Below are positions 5,450-5,485 of a DNA stretch of 5,485 nt, piece after piece (position 1 is the first letter of the stretch; each line of letters begins with the position of its first letter). The notes below the pieces were generated by a model that was given only the letters and a program-made list of their open reading frames with translations, searched no databases and was not told where the DNA came from. A program made the position numbers and the translations under genes. Source of the DNA: Candidatus Levybacteria bacterium RIFCSPLOWO2_12_FULL_37_14 (GTDB lineage: Bacteria > Patescibacteriota > Microgenomatia > Levybacterales > UBA12049); the NCBI GenBank assembly GCA_001782645.1, contig MFPH01000036.1, positions 1-5,485 of the forward strand. The letters are read 5' to 3'.

Positions 5450-5476
5450 ATTATCAGAAAAGATACGCTTAATCAA
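5450..5476 (-). promoter_or_regulatory. Candidate promoter of frr
   Basis: Minus strand: TTGATT at 5476-5471, then GATAAT at 5455-5450 (5/6 match to TATAAT) at 15-base spacing, or TAATCT at 5453-5448 (3/6) at 17-base spacing. The word TTGATTAAG is shared with the glutamate dehydrogenase promoter, which raises confidence a little. Transcription would start within about 5-7 bases of the ATG at 5436. It could instead be part of an upstream operon, since the gene before frr is outside the window. Confidence 0.4.
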
Positions 5477-5485
5477 TAACACACT

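Noticed and set aside
1..5485. CRISPR array, tRNA, rRNA, riboswitch, T-box, transposase or attachment site
   Set aside because: No regularly spaced repeats, no tRNA cloverleaf or conserved rRNA stretches, no T-box-type motif and no mobile-element protein were found on either strand.

Overview
This 5.5 kb AT-rich window carries six intact genes and one decayed gene, all on the minus strand, so the biological reading direction is right to left. The gene set suggests an uncultured bacterium of the Candidate Phyla Radiation / Patescibacteria: frr is followed directly by rseP without the uppS-cdsA-dxr genes found between them in many bacteria, there is a long TrpR/YerC-type regulator, a CPR-style glutamate dehydrogenase, a stand-alone MetRS-type tRNA-binding domain (here broken), and mostly weak or absent Shine-Dalgarno sequences. 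This assignment rests on gene style and order only; no rRNA or other marker of lineage is present.

Layout in transcription order. (1) frr, ribosome recycling factor (5436-4876), has a candidate promoter just upstream. (2) A 107-bp, very AT-rich gap with an imperfect inverted, repeat-like sequence leads to rseP (4768-3593), an intramembrane site-2 metalloprotease whose coding sequence contains a 7-bp tandem repeat. (3) Ten bases later comes an alpha/beta hydrolase (3582-2803), probably co-transcribed with rseP. (4) A perfect 14-bp-arm palindrome (2760-2789) separates it from a TrpR/YerC-like DNA-binding protein (2743-2210). A second copy of the palindrome core (2189-2206) follows that gene at once and lies upstream of the next. 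(5) A small P-loop ATPase/kinase-like protein of unknown role (2139-1663) is followed after 16 bases by (6) a tRNA-binding-domain pseudogene (1646-1460) with both ends of the fold preserved and the middle deleted. (7) Glutamate dehydrogenase (1401-118) has its own well-formed promoter and ends in a clear intrinsic terminator (86-108). A possible extended -10 promoter for a gene beyond the left edge lies at 37-45.

The genes do not form one pathway: translation recycling, membrane proteolysis, a hydrolase, a regulator, an unknown NTPase and amino-acid catabolism sit side by side. The points most worth a second look are the twin palindromes flanking the TrpR-like gene, one of which covers the -35 region of its own promoter; the internally deleted tRNA-binding domain; the 7-mer tandem repeat in rseP; and -10 boxes placed so close to start codons that several transcripts look leaderless or nearly so.
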